64,000 nucleotides of DNA from Ananas comosus (taxonomy: Eukaryota > Streptophyta > Magnoliopsida > Poales > Bromeliaceae), in contig NW_017893415.1 in assembly GCF_001540865.1 (NCBI RefSeq), positions 1 through 64,000 on the forward strand, read 5' to 3'. The first letter of the stretch is position 1, and every line of letters begins with the position of its first letter. Made by a program: the position numbers and the translations under genes. The notes below the pieces were generated by a model that worked only from the letters and a program-made list of their open reading frames with translations, was not told where the DNA came from and did no database searches. Shown here one piece after another: positions 40,577 to 51,097 of this stretch.

Positions 40577-42185
40577 TGTAACACACTGGACCTTTGCAAA
40601 TTGCGAGGTTCAAGTGTTTGATCTGTGTGTCGAGCTTTTTCAGACTTCCTGAAAGGTCGTAGACAGTGTTCCGACCTATGGCTCGTATCCCGAGAATTGT
40701 GGTTTTAAGCTGGTGCCAAAAGCCAAAAAAGATTGGACCTTGGTCAGTTCTCGGGTAGCCTGCAGCAGAGCTTGTACCGGAACAAAACTGGCCTTGTACC
40801 GGTACAAGGTTGATGGTTGTACCGGTACAGCCATCGGGCTTGTACCGGTACAGAGCCACAGACCCCGCAACCCGAGCCTCGGGTTTGCATTTTCGTGGTC
40901 CTTGTACCGGTACAAGGACCCGTGTACCGGTACAAGGCGGCAGATTCCGTGCAGTTTGAACTACAGGGGGCTTTTTGTGTTTGTCGCCTATCTATTAGTA
41001 ACCCCACCCCCCTTAGGGCTTCCCTGAGTGTCCCAGCAGCAGGAGAGGAGGTAGGGGAGTTCTCCACACCCTCCCTCTCTATTTCTTTGATCTTGGTTGG
41101 TTTATTTGGTGATTAAAGCTTCTCTTTCTCCCTCTTTTTGCTTCTTGGTGCTCTCCCTCCATGGAAGGAGCTTGAGGCTTGGTTTTGGAGCTCGTTTGAG
41201 GGGAGATTTTCAGATCTTGAGGACTTGGACACTTGTTGGAAGCTTCCAAAGAGGTTAGAAGCTTAGTTTTCCCTTTTATCCTTAAATTATTGGATTTCAT
41301 GAGTTGAAACCCTTAGAATGTGGACTTAGGGTTTGTTTTTGGGGGTTTTGGATTTGGGGCTCCTTGATCTAAATTGATGGAATTAGAACTTTGGTTTAGG
41401 TTGGATTTGAAGGGTTTTCACTCTCATTTGGAGATTGAGAGAAGATTTCACCTCACAAGGTGAGTTTTGCCCCTTTTCTTGTATTGGTTAATGTTTAACC
41501 TAGGAGTTGTTTACCCGATGGTTGTAACTCTTCGTTTCACATCCTTAGGGTATTAGGAGACTAGAGGGCACTCTCGTGGGAGCGAACGAGGAGTTTCGTT
41601 GTCATCGGTGGGTTTGGCTTCGTGGAAATGGGGCGAAATGGCCCCTATGCTCTTTCTACTTGTTGTAAAATATTTTTAAATTCATTTCTATGCTAAATGG
41701 AATTTCTATGAATTTTAGAGCACTTAAAATGCATGCCTTGTGTATTATGAAAAATTTCACTATATAGTAGAGCTATATGAGTAGAATGCATGCATACGGA
41801 AAAAGTGTTTATTTTGCAAGTGGAAAATACATCTCTTGTGAGGATTATGACTTGGAACATGTACTTTGGAACATAGTTGCCATGCTTTGACATAGAGAAC
41901 AAGAGTATCATCAAGGGGCACTTGAAACTAGTAAACCATTAAACTGCAACGTAGAGACATATTGATAGGCCACTACGTATCTGCTATATTCCATGTTAGA
42001 GACATGTTGACATAGAGATAGGCCATTGAGATACTGGATATATTCCATGTTGTTAGACATGAGGACTTGGTACTTGAGACAGATCATTGCTTGCTTGCCA
42101 TTGTGCTCTTTCGCACATGCTTGTGAGGGTCGCTCCCTACAAGCCGGCACTCCGGAGATAGCCATCGCGACATATGCTCGCCCGT
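40577..42185 (+). mobile_element. Element G 5' LTR, lacking its 3' 0.9 kb
   Basis: Nearly identical to 44212 onward of the 3' LTR, through TCGCCCGT, where homology stops. It includes the palindrome array (40776-40931), a donor-like AAG|GTGAGT at 41458-41464 and the stem-loop with CTCCGGAG near 42114-42157. Confidence 0.9.
40776..40931 (+). promoter_or_regulatory. TTGTACCGGTACAA array in LTR G
   Basis: Cores start at 40776 (ACCGGA), 40798, 40821, 40844, 40906 and 40926; spacings are 22, 23, 23, 62 and 20 bp. The 3' LTR repeats it exactly at 44411, 44433, 44456, 44479, 44541 and 44561. A TATA-like CTATCTATTAG lies about 57 bp downstream. Confidence 0.7.
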
Positions 42186-42251
42186 TACTACTGGAGCAGG
42201 GTATGTGGAGCCGGTTACTACGGCCGGTTACTACTGGAGCAGGGTATGTGG
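42182..42251 (+). other. Deletion junction of G with repeated filler
   Basis: Between the LTR break and the RNase H frame, the text GTTACTACTGGAGCAGGG plus TATGTGG occurs twice (42184-42208 and 42227-42251), and CCGGTTACTAC recurs between them. This is short templated duplication of the downstream flank. Confidence 0.8.
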
Positions 42252-44158
42252 TTTATAGTGATGCTTCACTTAATGGATTGGGCTGTGTATTGATGCAGGA
42301 TGGCAAGGTGATCGCGTATGCTTCTCGCCAACTGAGGGAATATGAAAAGAACTACCCGACGCATGATTTGGAGTTGGCGGCCGTTGTTTTTGTATTGAAG
42401 CTATGGCGCCACTATCTTTATGGCGAGCGGTGTGAAGTGTACACGGATCACAAGAGCTTGAAATACTTATTCACTCAGAAGGAGTTGAACTTGAGACAGC
42501 GTAGATGGTTGGAGCTACTCAAGGATTACGTTCTTACTATTCTCTACCACCCGGGCAAGGCTAACGTGGTGGCAGATGCGCTGAATAGGAAATCGATGGA
42601 AAACTTAGCGATGCATGTTGTGACTCAATCGCAGTTGATCGAGCAAATGAAGCAGTTGGAGTTGGAGGTAGTGATCCCTAACACACCCTTGAGGTTGATG
42701 ACCTTAGTAGTGCAACCTACATTGCTGGATAGAATTAAAGAAAAGCAAGTCTCCGATTTGGGATTACAAAAGATTAGAGGAAAAATGGTTGATGGTTGCA
42801 CCGGTGATTTCCTTGTGGACGACCGAGGGTTGATGCGCTTTCGAGGACGACTATGTGTTCCGGCGGATTCGGGAATTAAAGAAGACATTCTTCAAGAAGC
42901 GCACCGGGCGCCCTATGCTATACATCCGGGTGGCACCAAAATGTATAAGGACTTAAAGTTGCTCTATTGGTGGCCTGGGATGAAAAAGGATGTTGGCGAG
43001 TTTGTCGCTAGATGCTTAACTTGCCAACAAGTGAAGGCAGAGCACCGAGTTCCCGCGGGGAAGCTTCAGAGTTTGCCTATTCCAGTGTGGAAGTGGGAGA
43101 AGATCACCATGGACTTCGTGACAGGATTGTCTCGCTCTCAGGCCGGGCATGATGCTATTTGGGTGATCGTGGATAGGTTGACGAAGTCGGCGCACTTCGT
43201 GCCTATTCATACTACTTGGACCGGAGAGAAGCTCGCACAAGTGTACCTTGATGAGATTGTGCGACTTCACGGAGTGCCTACATCTATTGTCTCGGATCGA
43301 GACACCCGCTTTGTGTCTCACTTTTGGAGGAGTCTGCAGGACGCCCTTGGCACTCGATTGGACTTCAGCACTGCTTTCCACCCGCAGAGCGATGGACAGT
43401 CGGAGCGCACTATTCAGACTTTAGATGATATGCTGCGGGCTTGTGTGATAGACTTCTAGGGAGGATGGTCGCAGCATCTACCTATGGCGGAGTTTGCTTA
43501 TAACAATAGTTATCAAGCAAGCATCAAGATGGCGCCCTTCGAAGCACTTTATGAACGGAAGTGTAGATCGCCGCTTCATTGGAGTGAAGTTGGCGAGAGA
43601 CTCGCTTTAGGCCCTGATGTGCTCCAGGAAGCTGAGGATAAAGTTCGCATCGCTCGGGAGCGACTTTTAACGGCGCAGAGTAGACAGAGGAGCTACGCTG
43701 ATCGACGGCGGCGAGACTTGGAGTTCCAAGTCGGAGACCATGTTTTCTTAAAGGTCTCGCCGACTAGAGGAATAAAGAGATTTGGGATTCGGGGAAAGTT
43801 GAGTCCCCGTTTCATTGGACCGTATGAGATTTTGGAGCGTGTAGGCCCCTTTGCGTATAGACTTGCTCTACCACCGAACCTATCGGGTGTACACAATGTC
43901 TTTCATGTATCGGTCCTCCGGAGGTACATTCACGATCCAGCTCACGTCTTGGATGCTATACCAGTGGAGCTGCATGAGGATTTGAGCTTCGAGGAGCAAC
44001 CTGTGAAGATTCTAGCTCGCGAAGTGAAGAAGCTACGGAATCGGGACATTCCGTATGTGAAGGTTCTTTGGAGCAACCACGGGGAGCGAGAGGCTACGTG
44101 GGAGCTGGAGAGCGCTTTGCAGGAGCGCTACCCTCACCTCTTCCAGGTGGAGTCTTGA
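42227..44158 (+). pseudogene. Element G RNase H-integrase-chromodomain, one stop
   Basis: The frame starts within RNase H ([18 protein letters not shown]) after the deletion junction. RNase H continues with [20 protein letters not shown] and [12 protein letters not shown]. The spacer follows, then integrase HHCC ([23 protein letters not shown]) and the DDE core ([30 protein letters not shown]). An in-frame TAG at 43457-43459 (DF-stop-GGW, probably CAG to TAG) splits it. Beyond that are MAEFAYNNSYQ, the GPYEILERVGPFAY segment and the chromodomain (YVKVLWSNHGEREATWELE), ending FQVES. An upstream extension to a Met at 42026 lies in LTR sequence and is not a real start. Closest in this window to element B. 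Confidence 0.9.
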
Positions 44159-44173
44159 GGTACATCGCATTTT

Positions 44174-44211
44174 GAGTTTCGCGGACGAAACTCCTTTTTA
44201 GGAGGGGAGAA
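44174..44211 (+). other. Element G pre-LTR hairpin and polypurine tract
   Basis: GAGTTTCG and CGAAACTC (44174-44193) pair perfectly around CGGA, right after the pol stop. AGGAGGGGAGAA then abuts the LTR. Confidence 0.8.
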
Positions 44212-46740
44212 TGTAACACACTGGACCTTTGCAAATTGCGAGGTTCGAGTGTTTGATCTGTGTGTCGAGCTTTTTCAGACTTTCTGGAAGGTCGTAGACA
44301 GTGTCCCGACCTATGGCTCGCATCCCGAGAATTGTGGTTTTAAGCTGGTGCCAAAAGCCCAAAAAGATTGAACCTTGGTCAGCTCTCGGGTAGCCTGCAG
44401 CAGAGCTTGTACCGGAACAAGATTGGTCTTGTACCGGTACAAGGTTAATGGTTGTACCGGTACAGCCATCGGGCTTGTACCGGTACAGAGCCGCAGACCC
44501 CACAACCCGAGCCTCGGGTTTGCATTTTCGTGGGCCTTGTACCGGTACAAGGACCCGTATACCGGTACAAGGCGGCAGATTGCGTGTAGTTTGAACTGCA
44601 GGGGGCTTTTTGCGTTTGTGGCCTATCTATTAGTAACCCCATGCCCCTTAGGGCTTCCCTGAGTGTCCCAGCAGCAGGAGAAGAGGTAGGGGAGTTCTCC
44701 ACACCCTCCCTCTCTATTTCTTTGATCTTGGTTGGTTTATTTGGTGATTAAAGCTTCTCTTTCTCCCTCTTTTTGCTTCTTGGTGCTCTCCCTCCATGGA
44801 AGGAGCTTGAGGCTTGGTTTTGGAGCTCGTTTGAGGGGAGATTTTCAGATCTTGAGGACTTGGACACTTGTTGGAAGCTTCCAAAGAGGTTAGAAGCTTA
44901 GTATTTTTTCCTTTTGATCCTTAAATTATTGGATTTCATGAGTTGAAACCCTTAGAATGTGGACTTAGGGTTTGTTTTTGGGGGTTTTGGCTTTGGGGCT
45001 CCTTGATCTAAATTGATGGAATTAGAACTTTGGTTTAGGTTGGATTTGAAGGGTTTTCACTCTCATTTGGAGATTGAGAGAAGATTTCACCTCACAAGGT
45101 GAGTTTTGCCCATTTTCTTGTATTGGTTAATGTTTAACCTAGGAGTTGTTTACCCGATGGTTGTAACTCTTCGTTTCACATCCTTAGGGTATTAGGAGAC
45201 TAGAGGACACCCTCGTTGGAGCGAACGAGGAGTTTCGCTGTCATCGGTGGGTTTGGCTTCGTGGAAATGGGGCGAAATGGCCCCTATGCTCTTTCTACTT
45301 GTTGTAAAATATTTTTAAATTCATTTCTATGCTAAATGGAATTTCTATGAATTTTAGAGCACTTAAAATGCATGCCTTGTGTATTATGAAAAATTTCACT
45401 ATATAGTAGAGCTATATGAGTAGAATGCATGCATACGGGAAAAGTGTTTATTTTGCAAGTGGAAAATACATCTCTTGTGAGGATTATGACTTGGAACATG
45501 TACTTTGGAACATGTACTTTGGAACATAGTTGCCATGCTTTGACATAGAGAACAAGAGTATCATCAAGGGGCACTTGAAACTAGTAAACCATTAAACTGC
45601 AACGTAGAGACATATTGATAGGCCACTACGTATCTGCTATATTTCATGTTAGAAACATGTTGACATAGAGATAGGCCATTGAGATACTGGATATATTCCA
45701 TGTTGTTAGACATGAGAACTTGGTACTTGAGACAGATCATTGCTTGCTTGCCATTGTGCTCTTTCGCACATGCTTGTGAGGGTCGCTCCCTACAAGCCGG
45801 CACTCCGGAGATAGCCATCGCGACATATGCTCGCCCGTGCGGGATTGGGCGCCGAAGTGGATTGCCGTGGGGGAGGCTCATCCCTAGAGTGGGGATGTTG
45901 ACTACCACGGGGCCATTAGGCATGGCGCAGGCCAGACAGCCTTCGGGTGGGTCTTATATGATTGGGACTTGGTGACAGAACATGCTATGTGAACTTTATA
46001 ACTGATAAAGTGGACTTGGACTAGAATAGTAAACAATGACATTTTGCTATTACATTGTGGACTTTGGGTAGTTGCATAATCATACTTTATATGTTGGGTG
46101 TTCATGTGCATATAGCTAGTAGTTGCTTTCTTACTTACGTAAATCATGCTAAGTAGAGAGATCATGATTATTGGATACTCGTTTATTTATTTACTTACAA
46201 TGCATTTATCACTTTTGTTATAGCTGTACACTGACCCTCTTTTATAATTTCGGGCCTAGTGGTGCATTTCACTGAAGTCAGTAATTGCCCACTGGGAACT
46301 ATTTTTAATAGTTCTCACGCCCCTGTTTCTATGTTTCCTTTTCAGAGCCTTCGGCACCGGCGAAGGCACGGGATCGCGGCAAGGGTGTCGCGTAGCTAGC
46401 TCGCGGAGAGTTCTTTTGCGCTAGGTGGTTACTCCTCCATTTTATATTTTGAGAGAGAGAGGAAGAAGTTTTGTACCATGTATAGAGAGACCACCTTGTA
46501 CTCCTTTTAGCACTTGTTATGGGATCCCTATTGTACTTACTTTATGTTTTTATTTAGTGGACTTTCAGCTTTATGTCCTTTCCCTGTTATAGAACTAGTT
46601 ATACAATGCTCTGATATCACTAGATCTCTTGTATTATTGTTTTATCTATCGAAATTTTTGTAGACGCCTTATATGTTTTAGACGTATGGCGGGTCTGGAC
46701 ACGCGCCGGATAGACTTCCGCTGAGCCCCGGGGCGTGACA
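44212..46740 (+). mobile_element. Element G 3' LTR
   Basis: A full 2,529-bp LTR, TGTAACACACTGG to GGGGCGTGACA. Very similar to the truncated 5' copy; one visible difference is an extra 'catgtactttggaa' repeat near 45500. Palindrome array 44411-44566; donor-like GTGAGT at 45099; CTCCGGAG near 45804. Confidence 0.92.
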
Positions 46741-46745
46741 ATTAG

Positions 46746-48918
46746 AGTGGACTGAGCCCTCTCTCTCCCTCATACCCATCTCATTTCCCTCTCTCAGACT
46801 TTCTTTCTCTCTTGCTCTCTCTCTCTCTCTAGAAAAGAAAGGAGAAGGAGAAGAATAAGAAGGAGAGGAAGGAAAAGAAGAGGAAGAACAAGAAGGAGAA
46901 GAAGAAGGAGATCAAGAGGAAGGCCTTGGATACCTTCATCTCCCTCTCCTCTTCTCTTTGGTGTTGCTCTTGAGGTAAGCTACTAAACCCTAGCTTCTAA
47001 ATTTAGGGTTTTTGGGTTTTGATGCTTTGGAATGGGTCAAATGAACCCTAAACAAGCTTCTAAATAGATCAATCCCAAGAATCTAGGGATTTATTGGATG
47101 GTTTGCTATAGGTGCAAACCTAGGGCTCCAAATTGGGGTTTTTGTGAAAGTATGAGATTGATCTCATTTGAAGCCTTGGAAACCCTATTGTTAGGTCACA
47201 AAACGTGGGGGCGAAGTCAGTTTTAGCATTTGGCTAGCCGGCGTAGAGTTCTCGGCAAAATAGGGCCGGGATAGTGTTGATTTGGGCAAGGAAGGCTAAA
47301 CCTTTTCGTAAAGTTCGCCGAGGAGCGTTTCCAAAGCCTCTACATCTGTAAAAGGTGGGGGGTGCCATCCCGAAGCTTTCGAACTCCTTTCTATGTCTTA
47401 GATTGCATTTAATCTCATCTCTTCATGTTGCATTGTAGGATTGCATAGTAGCACCATCCCTTGCGCTTTCTAAATGATAACCTAGTGTACTTGGAACGCT
47501 TGGTAACTTAGATAGGTGAGGATTGGGTCGGAACGTGGATCCTATGATGCTAGAGATAGAGATGAACCCGATGGGGGTGTTGATGACATAGAAAGTAGTG
47601 TTATTGTTAAAGAACAAACTAGTGGCATCAAAACATTGAACGATGACGAGTGACATTAATGTAGTGTAAATGACACTAGAGGTCGATGGACCTAGGGATA
47701 GGCGGATCCCTTAGAAAATGCCTTGTGAACAATGAATTTAGAAAAGATAAATAGCATTGCATGAATGTCGGGAACAAATGATTCCGCGAGAGATGTTGAT
47801 TCTAGTTGTAGAGCATCCTCACTTGGAGAGGACTTCATTGGGTTGTTGACTCTAGTTGTAGAGCATCCTCACTTGGAGAGGATTTGATTGGGTTATTGAC
47901 CCTAGTTGTAGGGTATCCTCACTTGGAGAGGATAGATCTAGCTCACAGTCTGCGTTTGGGATGGTATAGCCATCCAATCCCCACATGGAGGGGATTGTCG
48001 TCGAGTACTCCGGAGTGTCGCGCGACTAGGACCACTTGGAGGTCCGGACCACATGAAGGTCCGCAGACGGTCCCGGGCTTGGGTGCACTTAGAGCTCCCT
48101 CCCCACTTTGGGATTGAAAGGTGAGTTATAGGCGAGCCCTAAGTCCTCGCCACAGATTGGGTAAATGGAAAGAGTAAAGGTTAAATAATGTCATTGAACA
48201 TTGCTATTCGAACATGGATCGAATTTGTTAGCATGGTAGCAAACCTTTATTATATGATGCATGCATTCATATTCATAATTATGGGCATAGTAGCATAGTT
48301 TTTCTACTATTGCATTTACAGTTTTCAGATACATATCTATCTATCTATCTATCTGTTGTTACTTGTGCCCACTTGGACCTAGTGGGGAGATCGGCAGAGT
48401 CGGCGGCCGAGCCCACTGGGAACTATGAAAGATAGTTCTCACCCCACCCTATTTCCAGTGGTAGGTTCAGGGCTGCAGAGAGAGGACCACGGCAAGGGCA
48501 TCGCGCCCGATTAGTGAGACCGTGGTAGTATAGTAGCTTTCCTTTTTGCATTAGTCACCTATGTATTGAGAGAGAGATTCCTTGTAGGTGAGGATTTGTA
48601 GAGCTATGTATTTTGGATGAAAAATGTATTCGTTTAAAGAAAATGATGTAAATGAAAAGAACGAACTAATGTAATAGTTAGTAAAGTACTCTCTTTATTT
48701 CACTTGTTTTATCTTGTGGATCGCTTGCTCTTTGTATTGTTGGCACTGTTTGTGCCCTTGTGATTGTGTATGCTTAGAATTTAATTTCCTGGGTAAATTC
48801 TTGTACACATTCCTGTTGTTGAGCCTTGGGCGGACAGGGGAGGTGCTGTCCGTTCGGCGGCCTGGCGCCGCTGCCGAACAGTGGCAAATTGGTAGTGGTT
48901 TCTAGGTGGGGCGTGACA
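46746..48918 (+). mobile_element. Element E 3' LTR, second part
   Basis: Resumes after the duplicated ATTAG with the CT-rich and GAAGAAG tracts (46800-46930), so G inserted just upstream of the presumed transcription start. It holds a near-perfect 5' splice site GAG|GTAAGC at 46972-46980, a degenerate triplicated 'gttgtagagcatcctcac' block (about 47796-47935), an ATCT microsatellite near 48337 and the 3' end GGGGCGTGACA at 48918. With 40058-40576 the LTR totals about 2,692 bp. Confidence 0.88.
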
Positions 48919-49926
48919 GTCAGAGTAGCAATATAAAGTGATGGAAAGAACACTAGAGTTAGTGTAATGACATGATTGAACTTATAATCCTTAGAGTTAA
49001 GGATTTGATCATACTTGCTATGAGTTCCGTGCTCGAGGGCGGTCGCTCCCCCTCGGGCGATGCGCTCCGGAGTTTTGCATCACGGGTTGGAGTAAACCCG
49101 AGGACAGTCTTAGCGGGAGGAAGCTGAGGGCTCGCGATGATGGACTTAATGTGAAGCAAGTTAATGTGGCGAAATCCCTGGGTTAACCATGAAATTAAAG
49201 AACAAAGAATGAAGAACAAAGAACAAAGAGTAAAGAGAAAGAACAAAAAAACTTGCATAATCTGCATGAGTTTTATATTGAGCATACTTCTTTCTTTATT
49301 GTTCAGGCATATTAGCATCATGTTATAGATTGGTTACTATATTCAGCTTATCCTTTTTATTATGCCTGGTCCTAGTGGGAAAGTCGGTGATGTTGGGGCC
49401 GAACCCACTGGGAACTTTGTTGTAGTTCTCACCCCACTATTTCCACAGAGCCGGGACCGAGCGAGTCGGCGAGCAACTGCGGTAAAGGTATCGCACCTTA
49501 GTGAGAGGCCACCGGAGTTTGGTTTACATTTTGGTAATATAGTACCCTATGTTCATCTTTTGTATTTGATGATTAATGATGTAAAGAAAAGAATGTAAAG
49601 CTCACTTTTGAGGTAAATGTGATGTACGAAGGAAATGATGAAATGTTGTAATGAAATATAAAGAATCGAAAAAAAGTTGAAGTTGGATATAATGTATATG
49701 ATCTAAATTAAATCATAGTACAAAATGAATGTTAGTTTTCCTTTCTCTCACTTATGGCTATTGCTTACCCTCGTGTAAGCCGTTTGTGTATGTTTTCGCT
49801 AGTGCACTTTTTTTTTGAAAATGTACATGTGATGAGCCTTGGGCGGACAGGGAAAACTCTGTCCGTTCGGCATCTGTTTGACGTGCTAGGGCCGGCCCAA
49901 ATTGGTATCTGTCCCGGGGTGTGACA
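48919..49926 (+). mobile_element. C-family LTR fragment, 3' 1.0 kb
   Basis: Matches the last kilobase of LTR C (about 17700-18697): the 'ctagagttagtgta' block, the stem-loop followed by CTCCGGAG (about 49031-49072), and the end CCCGGGGTGTGACA. It is 5'-truncated exactly where the E LTR ends. No primer site follows. Confidence 0.8.
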
Positions 49927-50529
49927 ATCTACTATTTCTTTCAGCTTTGTACAAGCATTGTAATAGTTGCATGTTACAGCTGATTACTATCTATTCTCTT
50001 TTCTTGCCTACATATGCCTGAATAGACCTAGTAGGTGAGTCGGCGAGGTCGGCGGCCGAACCCATTGGAAACTTTTAGTAGTTCTCACACCACTAACCAT
50101 GCAGATCCTAGCGCGAGCGGAATGGCAGAGATCGCGGCAAGGGCCCGGCATCTTAGTTAGTGGACTCCAGAGTTTAGCGGTATACCCATTTTGGCTTTCT
50201 GTTATATATATTGGAAGTCGAAGAAACATGTAAATGAATATATAAATGAACATGTAAATGACTGAATGTTATAGTTATTCAGTTTTACAATTTAGTTTTA
50301 AATTTTTGAAAAATACAGTGAATGTATGTTTAGTTATGTTTACTTTCACTTGCGCCTGTTGCTTGCCCTCGTGTAAGCCATGTATATTGAAATGTTATCC
50401 TAAGAATTGTTTATTTTTTTATACATGTACTCGTTATTGTTGAGCCTTGGGCAGATAGGGAAGGTGCTGTCCGTTCGGCGTCTGTGTATGGAACCGAATC
50501 GACCAAATTGGCGATAGCGGGACGTGACA
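49927..50529 (+). mobile_element. Ty3 LTR fragment, 3' 0.6 kb, another subfamily
   Basis: Shows the shared LTR-3' landmarks in diverged form: 'gacctagtaggtgagtcggcg', 'gttgagccttgggcagat', 'gtccgttcggcgtctg', and the end GGGACGTGACA. It is 5'-truncated at the end of the preceding LTR. Confidence 0.7.
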
Positions 50530-50576
50530 ATTTGACTAAAGTTCGATATAGTCTACTGAAGTTTCGGTATATTACA
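50530..50576 (-). mobile_element. 47-bp minus-strand LTR start
   Basis: ATTTGACTAAAGTTCG...TCGGTATATTACA corresponds to the first ~47 bp of a C/F-type LTR on the minus strand (compare 38375-38422). It directly follows a plus-strand LTR end. Confidence 0.65.
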
Positions 50577-50736
50577 GCGGGTTTGCCTCATATGCAATCA
50601 CAAACTCATACGCAATCCTTGGCGCTTCAACTGAGCACGCTGTCCACTTGCAACTCAATGCGATCCCAATTTCATTTTTATTATACAAATTAATGCAAAT
50701 GTATTGTTAAAAAAAAAAGAATAATTAAAGATCTAT
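50577..50736. other. Unassigned 160 bp with an A-run
   Basis: No gene or recognised repeat. An A10 run at about 50709 precedes AT-rich DNA. Possibly the 3' end of an older insertion; not resolvable here. Confidence 0.3.
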
Positions 50737-51069
50737 TGTAATACACTGAACTTCGGCAAACTGTGAATCTGAGGGTTGGAATAGTGATTGGAACTTTTCT
50801 ACAACTTTTGTAGGATTCTTGAGAGGCTTCAACAAATTACTGGAGCAAGCAGATAACTGGAAATGGAAAAGTGCATTGAAGTTGCATTATTCTATTGCAA
50901 TGTTCTGAAATTGGTCGATTACGAATTTCGAATGTGGGAAATGGTAAATGAAACTACCTTACATATTCTAAAGGGTTTGGACAAATTTTTGGATAAGTTA
51001 GAGGGTGATTGGAAAGTTAAAAGCAAGAAAGTGCATTGAATGGCGAAATTCAGCATTTTTGCATTGTGT

Positions 51070-51097
51070 ACCGGTACAGACATTACCCTGTACCGGT
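51070..51097 (+). promoter_or_regulatory. Pair of GTACCGGTAC palindromes in LTR H
   Basis: TGTACCGGTACA twice, cores 51070-51075 and 51092-51097, 22 bp apart, as in LTR B. Confidence 0.6.

Larger units (their letters stand above)
40577..46740 (+). mobile_element. Element G, internally deleted Ty3 chromovirus
   Basis: TGTAACACACTGG...GGGGCGTGACA, flanked by a perfect duplication ATTAG (40572-40576 and 46741-46745). It contains a 5' LTR lacking its last ~0.9 kb (40577-42185), a scrambled junction (42182-42251), RNase H-integrase-chromodomain (to 44158), a polypurine tract and a full 3' LTR (44212-46740). Primer site, leader, gag, protease and RT are absent. The intact duplication shows the outer ends are original; the deletion occurred within the element. 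Confidence 0.93.

Noticed and set aside
40713..41116. Frames with repeated 'CTGT' or 'PVQ' peptides
   Set aside because: They are translations of the ACCGGT palindrome arrays; the same frames recur in each LTR.
42026..42226. N-terminal extension of the element G frame
   Set aside because: It translates truncated 5' LTR and deletion filler, not protein-coding sequence.
50577..50736. SINE or LINE 3' end with A-run
   Set aside because: No box A/B promoter, RT fragment or flanking duplication; too little to call.
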